From positions 1-64,000 of the forward strand of contig JACRBI010000044.1 in the NCBI GenBank assembly GCA_016234495.1: a DNA stretch of 64,000 nucleotides, in the 5' to 3' direction. This document shows, piece after piece, positions 41,760 through 49,956 of the stretch (its first letter is position 1; every line of letters begins with the position of its first letter). The DNA comes from Chloroflexota bacterium. GTDB lineage: Bacteria; Chloroflexota; Anaerolineae; Anaerolineales; Villigracilaceae. The notes beneath the pieces are model-generated. The model did not search any database, was not told the DNA's origin, and saw nothing but the letters and a program-made list of their open reading frames with translations. The position numbers and the translations under genes were made by a program.

Positions 41760-42699
41760 AAATTGGAAAGCAGTAAATCAGTACCTAAAATATCGGCGGG
41801 AAGTTGATCTACTTTCTTCGTCCTCGGTGCGTCTTGAAAAGACCTGGCTTCGTCATCTTCTTGAATGGGCTGATAGTGTTGGGTTTGCGCAAGTCTCTAG
41901 AGTTCGTCCGTCATTTCCTCAGCAGCTTCTTTCTTTGTCGCTTTCTCCTATTTACACAACTCACATAATACGGGCTTCTTATCGTTTCTTCTCTTGGCTT
42001 GTAAAACATCAGCGGGGGTATTCCTCGATTTCGGCGGCTTGGATGGACACTCTCAAAGTTCGGGGGATGGTTATTGAGCATCGAGAGCATGAAGCGGTTA
42101 CCATCGAGGAAATTCGGGCTATTTCCTGCGCTCCTGTTCAAACTATCAGAGATAGGCGAATTCGTGCGTCTGCGGTGTTCTGGTGGCTTTCTGGAATACG
42201 TGTCGGGGCGTTTGTCACCTTGCCAGTTTCAGCCGTTGACCTTGACTTGCTCACGGTTCGCCAGTGGCCGAAGTTGGGCGTCAAAACGAAGTTCAAAAAA
42301 CATGCGACTACATTTCTACTTGATATTCCTGATTTGATTGAAGTTGTCAAAGATTGGGATAAAGAAGTGAGGGCTGCGCGTTCGGTTTTTTGGTTTGCTT
42401 CTTGCGATCCTGAAACGGGACTGATTGATCCAGTAGTTAGAACGGTTGGAGTTCATCGCAATATTCGAGCGGGTAAGGATTTGCGGGATTGGCTCGGGCG
42501 GGTTGGTCTGCCTTATCACTCCCCGCATAAGTTCCGACATGGGCACGCTGTTTATGCTTTGAAACAAGCGAAGGACATTCCAGCACTAAAGGCAATTTCA
42601 CAAAACTTGATGCATTCGAATTTATCTACAACGGACGGGGTCTATGGGATTCTCTCGGACATGGACGTAAAGAAACAAATTCAATCGTTAGGTAAATGA
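41746..42699 (+). CDS. int: Tyrosine recombinase integrase
   Basis: 317 aa. N-terminal SAM-like core-binding domain (1-105), then the catalytic domain with Arg in SGIRVGAFVTLP, HxxR in SPHKFRHGHAVYA, His in LMHSNLSTTDGVY and Tyr nucleophile in that last motif. Integrates the phage at tRNA-Met. It lies at the tRNA-proximal end of the element, the usual arrangement. Inoviruses more often use host XerCD or DDE transposases, so an own integrase is notable. Confidence 0.94.
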   Translation: MINRENWKAVNQYLKYRREVDLLSSSSVRLEKTWLRHLLEWADSVGFAQVSRVRPSFPQQLLSLSLSPIYTTHIIRASYRFFSWLVKHQRGYSSISAAWMDTLKVRGMVIEHREHEAVTIEEIRAISCAPVQTIRDRRIRASAVFWWLSGIRVGAFVTLPVSAVDLDLLTVRQWPKLGVKTKFKKHATTFLLDIPDLIEVVKDWDKEVRAARSVFWFASCDPETGLIDPVVRTVGVHRNIRAGKDLRDWLGRVGLPYHSPHKFRHGHAVYALKQAKDIPALKAISQNLMHSNLSTTDGVYGILSDMDVKKQIQSLGK

Positions 42700-43175
42700 T
42701 TGGGTTTTAGAAAATCCATGGGCGTCGTCCGCGAAGCGTGGTTTTGTCGATGTTACGGGTCGGTTTAGTTGTCCTTGTCCGCCACAAAAACTACCAGTTC
42801 ACTAATGATGCTTGTAATCTATGCTGGCAAGTCAAGCGGGGCGGCGGCGCAATCATGGAGACAAATTGTCTCAATTCCCCCCTTAATGTTGTACCCTGTG
42901 CCCCGTTGCCGAATGCCTATGAGCGGTGTGGAGAATTTCTCAGGGTCGGCAGTGAAAATCCCCTGTCGGGTGGAGTGTAGATAACTCTCCTGAGCGGTGT
43001 GGAGAATTCTAAAGTGTAGGGTTTTGAATTTGTTTTTGAATTTGGTTCTGGGTCACCCGTGACTGGCGGGGGGGTGACCCGTTTCTGCACGGGTTGAGTT
43101 GGGGGAGCGCCAACTCAGTGCGTTCTTGAATTTGATTTTGACTTGGCACGAAATGACATTAAAAAACGGTCAATA
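42700..43175. other. Provirus intergenic region with clustered repeats
   Basis: 476 bp without convincing gene. It holds an 18-bp direct repeat (see next entry), a 9-bp inverted repeat GGGTCACCC (43050) / GGGTGACCC (43072), and TGAGTTGG (43095) / CCAACTCA (43110). In the circular phage genome this region joins attP. Stem-loop clusters of this sort hold the minus-strand origin and packaging signal in filamentous phages. Short ORFs here are not supported. Confidence 0.6.
42920..43008. repeat. 18-bp direct repeat pair in phage intergenic region
   Basis: TGAGCGGTGTGGAGAATT occurs at 42920-42937 and 42991-43008, 71 bp apart. Both copies sit on the integrase side of the hairpin cluster. May be integrase arm sites or iteron-like sites. 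Confidence 0.7.
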
Positions 43176-43210
43176 GTGGGCCCGACAGGATTCGAACCTG
43201 TGACCAAGGA
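43176..43210. repeat. attR within tRNA-Met 3' end
   Basis: Same 35 bp as attL with two differences. It forms the T arm and acceptor 3' strand of the functional tRNA. The phage thus supplies a replacement 3' end. Confidence 0.9.
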
Positions 43211-43249
43211 ATTATGAGTTCCCTGCGCTAACCGCTGCGCCACGGGCCC
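43177..43249 (-). tRNA. tRNA-Met (anticodon CAT), provirus integration site
   Basis: 73-nt cloverleaf: acceptor GGGCCCG/CGGGCCC, D stem GCGC/GCGC, anticodon arm GGGAA-CTCATAA-TTCCT, T stem ACAGG/CCTGT. CAT could be elongator Met, or Ile2 after lysidine change; the missing initiator GGG/CCC anticodon stem excludes initiator tRNA. Its 3' half comes from the provirus. CCA not encoded. Confidence 0.93.
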
Positions 43250-43264
43250 TGCTTAACATGCCAA

Positions 43265-43320
43265 GTGCTCCAGTGTTCAGTGTCACGCAACCTGACACCT
43301 GAAACGTGACACTGAAGCAC
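43265..43320. repeat. 'CCTGACACCTGAAACG' repeat between tRNAs
   Basis: GTGCTCCAGTGTTCAGTGTCACG and CGTGACACTGAAGCAC form an inverted pair around CAACCTGACACCTGAAA. Similar words (TTGACACCTGACACTTGAC) occur at 24330-24355 at the end of sbcD. Confidence 0.6.
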
Positions 43321-43327
43321 TTGTAAG

Positions 43328-43399
43328 AGCGGGAGATGGGATTCGAACCCACGAATATCAGCTTGGAAGGCTGATGCCTTACCACTTGGCGACTCCCGC
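43328..43399 (-). tRNA. tRNA-Gly (anticodon TCC)
   Basis: 72-nt cloverleaf with acceptor GCGGGAG/CTCCCGC, U73 discriminator as usual for Gly, anticodon arm TCAGC-CTTCCAA-GCTGA, T loop TTCGAAT. CCA not encoded. Confidence 0.95.
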
Positions 43400-43496
43400 A
43401 TGTTTATCTATCAGGCCGCTATTATATTGGTGTTTGGATTTTTGAGCAAGTGGAGCGCCGGGCTGCCCAAAATTGATTCCGCAAACACTCCCTTTG

Positions 43497-44243
43497 TCAT
43501 TCCTGCGTCGCTGTCAGGCTGATTAATTCCCACTTTCCGTCAGAGTGGTCTGAGAGGACGCAGGTATATGTAATGGCCAGCTTCGCGTATGACACATCCA
43601 CCCTGTATTGACCGTTATCCAAAAGAATGACGCCGTCCGGGGTAAATCTTTGCGCATCGAACGCAGCGACCTTTTCCTGCTTTTCGACAAACAGGATACA
43701 GGCGTGCCAAGCATTTTCGTGCGGCGATCTTGTCGGAGTGGGGATCGCGTCAATCCGACTCTTCGCGACAAGGGCCAGCCCGTAGATCAGCCCGCAAATG
43801 ATCGCCATGGTGATTATGGCTATTACAAAGTTGATCAGATTTTTCGAATCTTTTTTGGCTGGGACTGTTTTTACCCTTTTGAGATCTCTCCCGCAATATT
43901 TACACCTCGGCGCCCCAACTCGAACGGGTTCCCCGCAATGGGGACATTTAACTTCTTCCACTTTAGGGGGATTAACTTCCGCCGCTGGCGGTGGAACCGG
44001 GGCGGAAGCAGGCTCAAGATGCTGCCTGAGCAGTTGACTAGTTTTTTCGTTTTTTGGGTTTATGCGCAGCATCTGTTTCAAACAGTAGATGCGCTCTTTC
44101 TCGCTGACTGAAGTCTGGTACATCCAGCCCCAGGCGAGTTCGCTCTGCGGGTTTTGTTTAACAGCGGAAATAAAAAACCTGCGCGCTTCCTCCCGCTTTC
44201 CTGCTTTATACGCCGTAATTCCCTGTTGAAGTAGATCATTCAT
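43497..44243 (-). CDS. TPR/zinc-ribbon membrane protein
   Basis: 248 aa. TPR-like helices (residues 1-75: GITAYKAGKREEARRFFISA), a Pro/Ala linker, a double CxxC zinc ribbon (CPHCGEP...CKYCGRD), one TM helix (about 137-160) and an outer domain of about 80 residues with one Cys pair. The order suggests an inner-face scaffold tethered to the membrane. Function unknown. Confidence 0.75.
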   Translation of the reverse strand: MNDLLQQGITAYKAGKREEARRFFISAVKQNPQSELAWGWMYQTSVSEKERIYCLKQMLRINPKNEKTSQLLRQHLEPASAPVPPPAAEVNPPKVEEVKCPHCGEPVRVGAPRCKYCGRDLKRVKTVPAKKDSKNLINFVIAIITMAIICGLIYGLALVAKSRIDAIPTPTRSPHENAWHACILFVEKQEKVAAFDAQRFTPDGVILLDNGQYRVDVSYAKLAITYTCVLSDHSDGKWELISLTATQE

Positions 44244-44407
44244 CGCGCACTCTCTTTGAAAAATACGATTTGCAGTTTTTAGGAACCCGTTGCCGTAGAA
44301 TACACTTTTCCATATTTTTTGTCACGTGTTATTTGTCATCAAACCCCGCTCTTCCCAAAAAGATATTGTCTGCCCCGCCCGCGGATGCCTTCCGCTTTTC
44401 ATACAGT

Positions 44408-44413
44408 TATAAT
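44408..44413 (+). promoter_or_regulatory. -10 box of leaderless rlmD operon
   Basis: TATAAT ends 7 nt before the ATG at 44421; no Shine-Dalgarno between. Confidence 0.55.
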
Positions 44414-44420
44414 ATCAAAC

Positions 44421-45674
44421 ATGGACACAAATTCAACCCCGGTTACATATGACATCCCGCTCGAAAAACTCACCTACGGCGGCGATGCCATGGGACGCCT
44501 GCCCGACGGCCGCGCGGTGTTCGTGCCGTTTGGCTTGCCCGGCGAAACGGTCCGCGTGAGATTGACTCAGCAAAAGCAAAACTTTGCGCGCGGAGAATTG
44601 CTCGAAGTGTTGACCGCCTCTCCGCAAAGGATTGGCCCGAAATGCAAACACTTTACCCAATGCGGCGGATGTCATTACCAAAACCTGTCCTACGAAAATC
44701 AATTGCAGGCAAAGGCCGAAATCCTGTGCGACCAGTTGCAAAGAATAGGAAAGATCGAGAATCCGCCCATCCAGCCGATGGTTGCATCGCCGCTTGAATG
44801 GAATTATCGCAATCACGTACAATTCCATCTGACAGCGGAAGGCAAAATTGGGTTTATCAACTCAAAGGGGAATTCAGCCATGCCCATCGAAGAATGTCAT
44901 CTGCCCGAAACAAGCATTGACTCCTTCTGGCGCGAACTGCAATTTGAATCCAACAAGGATGTTGAGCGCGTGTCCATACGCGCCGGACGTGACGAAGAAC
45001 TGATGGTCGTGCTTGAGTCAGAATCGCCTGAAACTCCCGAACTGGAGATCGAAGCTGACGTCTCCATTGTGCATCTATATGAAGAGCACCCCGTTGTTAT
45101 TGCGGGGCAGGGCTATCTCACCACCAGTGTTCTGGAAAAATATTTTCAGGTATCCGCCGCCTCATTCTTTCAGGTTAATACGGCGATGGCGGAAAAAATG
45201 GTGGAGCACCTGTTTGCTCGTTTACCTGTCTCCCTGTCTACTACTTTACTCGACATTTATTGCGGCGCCGGTTTGTTCAGCAAATTCTTCGCGCCAAAAT
45301 GCGGCAGGGTCATCGGCATCGAATCGTCCGAATCAGCCTGCGAAGATTTTGCGGTCAATCTCGACGAGTTTGACAATGTCGAATTATATGAAGGCGCAGC
45401 CGAAGAAATTTTGCCCGGTCTGGAAAGCCGGATTGTCAGCCCGGCATACATGATCGTCGACCCGCCGCGCGCGGGCATCGAAAGGCACGCGCTGGATGCC
45501 ATCATAAACATCAAGCCGCAGGTTATTGCCTACGTTTCCTGCGACCCGTCCACGCTGGCACGTGACGCGGCGCGGCTCATCAGCGGGGGCTATCGTCTGG
45601 TCGAAGTGACGCCCTTCGACCTGTTTCCGCAGACATATCACATCGAGTCGATTTCAATTTTCGAAAGCATGTAA
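44421..45674 (+). CDS. rlmD: 23S rRNA (uracil-5-)-methyltransferase, RlmD/RumA type
   Basis: 417 aa from the ATG at 44421. TRAM domain at the start, a 4Fe-4S site (CKHFTQCGGCHYQ plus a later Cys), SAM motif DIYCGAGLFSKFF, DPPRAGIERHAL and the catalytic Cys in YVSCDPSTLARD. Methylates a uridine in rRNA (or tRNA in the TrmA-like branch; the target cannot be told from sequence alone). pxpB starts at the next base after its stop, so it heads the pxp operon. Confidence 0.92.
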   Translation: MDTNSTPVTYDIPLEKLTYGGDAMGRLPDGRAVFVPFGLPGETVRVRLTQQKQNFARGELLEVLTASPQRIGPKCKHFTQCGGCHYQNLSYENQLQAKAEILCDQLQRIGKIENPPIQPMVASPLEWNYRNHVQFHLTAEGKIGFINSKGNSAMPIEECHLPETSIDSFWRELQFESNKDVERVSIRAGRDEELMVVLESESPETPELEIEADVSIVHLYEEHPVVIAGQGYLTTSVLEKYFQVSAASFFQVNTAMAEKMVEHLFARLPVSLSTTLLDIYCGAGLFSKFFAPKCGRVIGIESSESACEDFAVNLDEFDNVELYEGAAEEILPGLESRIVSPAYMIVDPPRAGIERHALDAIINIKPQVIAYVSCDPSTLARDAARLISGGYRLVEVTPFDLFPQTYHIESISIFESM

Positions 45675-46328
45675 ATGCTCAAGCCTCTCGGCGATTCTGC
45701 TTTGCTTGTCGAACTCGGCGACAAAATAGACCCCGCCATCAATCAACGCGTTCATACGCTCAATGCGCTTCTGCAATCGAAGGACATCACAGGCATCATC
45801 GAAACTGTCCCCGCATATTGCACACTGCTCATTCACTATGACCCGTTGATTTTGACATTGGATCAAGTGACTCGTTGGGTGCGGGATAAACTGACTCAGG
45901 TTGATGATTCGCTTAATAGAAAGCCGCGCCAACTCGTAGTCCCGACTCGATACGGCGGCGCATCCGGCCCTGACCTGGAAACTGTCGCAGTCTCGAAAGG
46001 CATTTCCGCCGCTGACGTAGTCCGCATCCACAGCGAACGTGAATACACCGTGTACATGATGGGATTCACGCCGGGCTTTCCGTATTTGGGGACGTTGGAT
46101 GAGCGCCTTGTCATGCCGCGTTTGGAGACGCCGCGCACGCTAGTCAAAGCGGGGACAGTTGCCATTGCCGGCTCGCAGACGGGGATTTACCCGCTTGATT
46201 CGCCCGGCGGCTGGCACCTCATTGGCTGGACTCCGCTGAAATTGTTCGACCCGCACAGCGACTCTCCGTTTTTGTTTATACCCGGCGATCTCGTTAAATT
46301 TATTCCGATTGAGGATGACCATGCTTGA
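45675..46328 (+). CDS. pxpB: 5-oxoprolinase subunit PxpB
   Basis: 217 aa KipI/PxpB family: GDSALLVELGD at the start, RVHTLNALL, and GFTPGFPYLGTLDERL, with AGTVAIAGSQTGIYP and GGWHLIGWTP near the end. With PxpC and PxpA it opens 5-oxoproline (pyroglutamate) to glutamate using ATP. The start follows the rlmD stop with no gap, and the end overlaps pxpC by 8 nt. Confidence 0.94.
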   Translation: MLKPLGDSALLVELGDKIDPAINQRVHTLNALLQSKDITGIIETVPAYCTLLIHYDPLILTLDQVTRWVRDKLTQVDDSLNRKPRQLVVPTRYGGASGPDLETVAVSKGISAADVVRIHSEREYTVYMMGFTPGFPYLGTLDERLVMPRLETPRTLVKAGTVAIAGSQTGIYPLDSPGGWHLIGWTPLKLFDPHSDSPFLFIPGDLVKFIPIEDDHA

Positions 46329-47277
46329 GGTAATGGATGTTTCCGGCATGGTCACGTTTCAAGATTCAGGCCGGTATGGGTTTGCAGGTTTTGGCGTCCC
46401 AACCTCCGGCCCAATGGACTGGTTCGCACATCGCGCCGCAAACACCTTGGTTGGAAACTCAGTCGATGCGGCTGTGATCGAAATTGGTTTGGGGGAGGTA
46501 GTCTTTCGCGCAAAACGAAATTGCGTTCTGGCAGTCAGCGGCGCGGGGTATGAAGTTCAAAACTACATTTGGACCTTTCCATTATGGACTTCGTTCTTCG
46601 TGCGCGCAGGCTGGCATGTGCATCTCAAAAAGAAAAACGGCGGCAATTGGGCATACCTCGCAGCCGCCGGCGGATTTGAAGTTGAGTCTGTTTTGGGTTC
46701 GCGTTCCACATATTTGCGCGGCGGGCAGGGCAAGGCCATTCAATCGGGAGATGTTTTGCAGTGCGGCAAACCTTCGGCTGAGTTGATGAAACTCGCGGCG
46801 CGAAACTTCAGCGCTGAAAAATACATGCCGTACAGCCAGTCGCCTGTGGTTGAGGTGATCGCCGGCCCGCAAAAAGATTGGTTCACAGAAGAAGGCTGGC
46901 AAATTTTTTTGAACAGCGAATACACGTTGAGCAAATCATTTGACCGCATGGGCTACCGGCTTGAAGGAAATCCAATTTCACACAGCGCCGGCGCAGACTT
47001 GATCTCGGAGGGCATGACGATGGGCAGTGTGCAAGTCCCTGCCAATGGGCTGCCGATCGTGATGATGGCAGACGCTCCCACGACAGGCGGGTATCCAAAG
47101 ATCGCAAGCGTGGTGAAGACAAGCCTGCCGCTGCTGGCGCAGTGCGAGGCGGGCGCGAGTAGAATCAGGTTTAAAGAAACAACGGTGGAAGAAGCGCAGG
47201 ATAAGCTAATAAGACTTCCGAGTTCTTTAAGAACTCGGAAGTCTGGAGTCGAAGATGAAAATAGACTTGAATTGTGA
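46321..47277 (+). CDS. pxpC: 5-oxoprolinase subunit PxpC
   Basis: 318 aa, KipA/biotin-dependent carboxylase-like family: TFQDSGRYGFAGFGVPTSGPM, LVGNSVDAAVIEI, FDRMGYRLEG and DAPTTGGYPKIASV. The last ~20 residues (LPSSLRTRKSGVEDENRLEL) are encoded by a 33-bp palindromic element (47212-47244) and look like an added tail. The end overlaps pxpA by 23 nt. Confidence 0.93.
   Translation: MLEVMDVSGMVTFQDSGRYGFAGFGVPTSGPMDWFAHRAANTLVGNSVDAAVIEIGLGEVVFRAKRNCVLAVSGAGYEVQNYIWTFPLWTSFFVRAGWHVHLKKKNGGNWAYLAAAGGFEVESVLGSRSTYLRGGQGKAIQSGDVLQCGKPSAELMKLAARNFSAEKYMPYSQSPVVEVIAGPQKDWFTEEGWQIFLNSEYTLSKSFDRMGYRLEGNPISHSAGADLISEGMTMGSVQVPANGLPIVMMADAPTTGGYPKIASVVKTSLPLLAQCEAGASRIRFKETTVEEAQDKLIRLPSSLRTRKSGVEDENRLEL
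47212..47244. repeat. Palindromic element inside the pxpC 3' end
   Basis: AGACTTCCGAGTTCTT and its exact inverse AAGAACTCGGAAGTCT with a 1-nt centre. Same word family as intergenic terminators at 16714 and 9339, but here it lies in coding sequence, 10 bp before the pxpA start. Confidence 0.85.
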
Positions 47278-47989
47278 CCTCGGCGAAGGCGCCGGCAATG
47301 ATGAAGCCATCATGCCGCACATCACATCTGCCAACATCGCCTGCGGATTCCATGCCGGTGATGAGCATGTGATGCGCGGGACGGTGAAATTAGCCATGCG
47401 GCATGGCGTGAATATTGGCGCGCACCCGGGCTGGAAGGACAGGGAAAACTTCGGCAGGCTTGAGATGAATGTCTCTGCTGATGAGGCTGAACGTATCGTT
47501 TTTGAACAGATCAAAATTTTGGCAGAGATCGCAAAAGCGGAAGGGGCGGTGCTGAGGCATGTCAAGCCGCACGGGGCGCTATACAATCAGGCGGCGAAAG
47601 ACCGCGTGCTGGCAGATGCCATCGTGCGGGCGGTAAAAAGAGTCAGCGTGGATCTGATTCTCGTTGGGCTGGCAGGCTTGGGGTTGTGTGATGCGGGTCT
47701 TGCAGCGGGGATTCAAGTCGCAGGCGAGGGATTCCCCGACCGGGCATACAATCCTGACGGCACGTTGATGTCACGCAGCATTGCCGGCGCGGTGATCGAG
47801 TCGCCGCAAGAAGTGGCGAAGAACTCGGTGAAGTTGGTCAGGGATGGAATTATGTTTGGGGAACGCCGCGTGTTTGTGGATACTTTGTGTTTGCATGGAG
47901 ATAACAAACGCGCAGTAGAAAATGCAATTCTACTGCGCGAGGTGCTGCACAAAAATGGAATTGAAGTCATGTCATTGCGAGGGCGTTAG
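47255..47989 (+). CDS. pxpA: 5-oxoprolinase subunit PxpA
   Basis: 244 aa LamB/YcsF family: MKIDLNCDLGEGAGNDEAIM, SANIACGFHAGD, HVKPHGALYNQ and AGEGFPDRAY. Completes the PxpABC enzyme encoded by this operon. The ATG lies inside the pxpC end. A ribosome site would fall within the palindromic element just upstream, so translation may depend on pxpC (inference). Confidence 0.95.
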   Translation: MKIDLNCDLGEGAGNDEAIMPHITSANIACGFHAGDEHVMRGTVKLAMRHGVNIGAHPGWKDRENFGRLEMNVSADEAERIVFEQIKILAEIAKAEGAVLRHVKPHGALYNQAAKDRVLADAIVRAVKRVSVDLILVGLAGLGLCDAGLAAGIQVAGEGFPDRAYNPDGTLMSRSIAGAVIESPQEVAKNSVKLVRDGIMFGERRVFVDTLCLHGDNKRAVENAILLREVLHKNGIEVMSLRGR

Positions 47990-48059
47990 CCCGAGGCAAT
48001 CCCCTTATCAATTGGAGATTGCTTCGTCGGAAAGAGCATTCTCCTCGCAACGACATGAA
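47968..48059. repeat. 'GTCATTGCGAGG' palindromic element, copy 1
   Basis: ATGTCATTGCGAGGGCG...GAGATTGCTTCGTCGG...CTCCTCGCAACGACATG: inverted ends with a GAAGCAATC core. The left end overlaps the pxpA stop region. A second copy lies at 61828-61923. Elements of this wording are known from many bacterial genomes. Confidence 0.78.
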
Positions 48060-48060
48060 A

Positions 48061-49956
48061 TTAATCTTCTGCGATCACGATCAATTTATCTTCTGAAGTA
48101 AATGTAACCTTGTCCGCTTTTTTCGGGTTGGTGTGAACGCCGTAGGATTTTTCGGCGTCGTGGTTTTCGCTCATCATGCGATAGCCAATGGCGGTCTCGC
48201 CGCGGCGGCGGGCGGCTTCGGTGACGGTGTAGAAATTAACGGGCTGGCCGGTTGCCACATAATCGCTGATCGGCTTGAGATAAATTTCCGCGCCTTCAGG
48301 GTCAAAGATGTCATCGAACACGCCGAGCAATTCAGCGTTCTCTGAAAGCTGCGCCATCATCAAGCTGATGAGATGTTCGCTGACGATGAAGTCGTCCACC
48401 CTGGCGGCTTCGGCCAGTTCACGGTTGCGCAGGTCGAGCATTTCGCTGACGATGGAGAACGGGGTTTCGTCGCGTTCGGCGATGTCGCGCAGATGCAGCA
48501 ATGTGACGAGCGTGATCGCGTCCGCTTCCTGCGGTTCGAGATGGCTGTATGCCAGCACGATGACGTGGTCATATTCGGCGGCTTCAAGTTTTTCAAGCAG
48601 GCTGCGATCGCGGATGTCGCCAGTTTGTGTGACGATCTTTTGATTCTTCAGCTTTCCGCTGTCCATGCGGATTTGTTTTTCGAGTTCGAAAATATCCGAG
48701 ACCACGGTCACCTGCGAACCTTTGGCGACGTAATTATCCAGTTCGCGGATGATGGTGGAGCCGGAGCGGTTCCAGCCGAGGATGAGAGCCTTCTCCGGCC
48801 TGGGACTGGCGGCTTTTCCGTTGGTCTGAATCAGGCTTTCGTCCAGCGGGATGCGCGAAAGGTTTGAAAGATGAATCTTGTCGTCATCTTCTGCGATGGC
48901 AAAGATCTGGTCACCGGGTTCGATGCGCGTGTCCATAGCGGGACTCATCGCAACTGTTCCATCGGCTTTGCGAATGCCCATCAACGTGGATGTTTCAAAA
49001 GCCAGCAGGGCTTCGCCATAGGTCTTGCCCGAAAGCGCGGTTTCATTTTTAAAATAAATTTCATCGCCGCCGAAATTCATCAACTCGGTATAGACGAGGG
49101 AGAGTCCGCTCTGGCGCGAGGTTTGCGCGACGACGCGCGCGATGAGCTCATTGGTAAGAATGGGTTGGACGGTGTCCTTCGCGCTGAGCATCTTGACCAC
49201 GTCCATGTTCTTCGGGTCGCGGATCTGCGTGACGATGTGATACGGCTCCGCGTGGCGATTGGGGTTGTTGGTGATTGCCAGCACAGATTTGATGACATGC
49301 GTATCCGGGTCTGCGCCTTCCGCCAGCACGATGATCGAACGCGCGGTGTGCGGGCTGGCGATCTCAAGGTCAGTCAGGTCAATGGGACTTCCCGAGCGGC
49401 AGATGACTTTCGTGTTTTTGGTGTCGGGGATGCGTTCAGAGAGCGCATCTTCCATCTCGACCTTGTCCTGATCGGCCAATACGACGATGACTGCGCCGCT
49501 TTTTCTGCTTTCGTTGGCAAGGATGATTTCCGAGATGACAGTGAACACTTGCGGAGTCCAGCCGAGGATGACAGTGTGATCGTTTTCAAGGACTTGCGAA
49601 CGTCCCTTGCGGAGTTCATCGAGTTTATCTTCCAAACCGTTGTTGATGATGCCGATGAGGGCGCTGACGACGAAGATGCCCCCGAATGTCACCGCCAGCA
49701 TCATCAGCATGAAGAAGAAACTGCCGCTGTCGCCGCCCATTGTGCCCGAGTCGAGCGTACGCAGAAGAGCCATCCATACCAGGTCGTACAGCGTTTCGTC
49801 ATTGGGGGCGCTGCCGGTAATTTTGACAATCACCGCCACGATAAAAATAATGACGGCAGATAGAATAAACAGGGCAGTGATTAATGCGCCTGCGCCGCGA
49901 GCCATGTAATTGTCAAACCAATATTGAAACTTTTGCTTGAAAGTGGGTGTCTTCAT
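48061..49956 (-). CDS. CASTOR/POLLUX-type ion channel with RCK-like domains
   Basis: 631 aa. Two or three TM helices in the first 115 residues with a pore-like segment (ALLRTLDSGTMGGDSGS), then two tandem Rossmann-like NAD-binding/RCK regions (HTVILGWTPQVFTVISEI; KALILGWNRSGSTIIREL). The layout matches bacterial homologs of plant CASTOR/POLLUX channels, which conduct K or Ca ions. Stands alone. An overlapping 330-codon plus-strand frame is a shadow. Confidence 0.88.
   Translation of the reverse strand: MKTPTFKQKFQYWFDNYMARGAGALITALFILSAVIIFIVAVIVKITGSAPNDETLYDLVWMALLRTLDSGTMGGDSGSFFFMLMMLAVTFGGIFVVSALIGIINNGLEDKLDELRKGRSQVLENDHTVILGWTPQVFTVISEIILANESRKSGAVIVVLADQDKVEMEDALSERIPDTKNTKVICRSGSPIDLTDLEIASPHTARSIIVLAEGADPDTHVIKSVLAITNNPNRHAEPYHIVTQIRDPKNMDVVKMLSAKDTVQPILTNELIARVVAQTSRQSGLSLVYTELMNFGGDEIYFKNETALSGKTYGEALLAFETSTLMGIRKADGTVAMSPAMDTRIEPGDQIFAIAEDDDKIHLSNLSRIPLDESLIQTNGKAASPRPEKALILGWNRSGSTIIRELDNYVAKGSQVTVVSDIFELEKQIRMDSGKLKNQKIVTQTGDIRDRSLLEKLEAAEYDHVIVLAYSHLEPQEADAITLVTLLHLRDIAERDETPFSIVSEMLDLRNRELAEAARVDDFIVSEHLISLMMAQLSENAELLGVFDDIFDPEGAEIYLKPISDYVATGQPVNFYTVTEAARRRGETAIGYRMMSENHDAEKSYGVHTNPKKADKVTFTSEDKLIVIAED

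Larger units (their letters stand above)
34203..43210 (+). mobile_element. Inovirus-like provirus integrated in tRNA-Met
   Basis: About 9 kb between 35-bp att repeats (34203-34237 and 43176-43210). Contents in order: small TM protein and XRE repressor on the minus strand, then on the plus strand small early genes, a probable ssDNA-binding protein, two coat proteins, small membrane proteins, adhesin, Zot ATPase, TM/3D-like protein, C5 methyltransferase, HUH Rep, HTH-zinc ribbon protein and tyrosine integrase. This set and order fit the family Inoviridae in the broad sense. GC is lower than the host, apart from the coat genes. All key genes appear intact, so it may be active. Confidence 0.9.

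Noticed and set aside
42738-42984. Two overlapping ORFs of 70-80 codons after the integrase
   Set aside because: No ribosome site, poor composition, and they overlap the repeat/hairpin region that looks like an origin or att arm region.
48871-49863. 330-codon plus-strand ORF
   Set aside because: Lies wholly opposite the CASTOR/POLLUX-like gene, which has clear domains. The plus-strand protein is a shadow rich in Asp/His/Arg without motifs.
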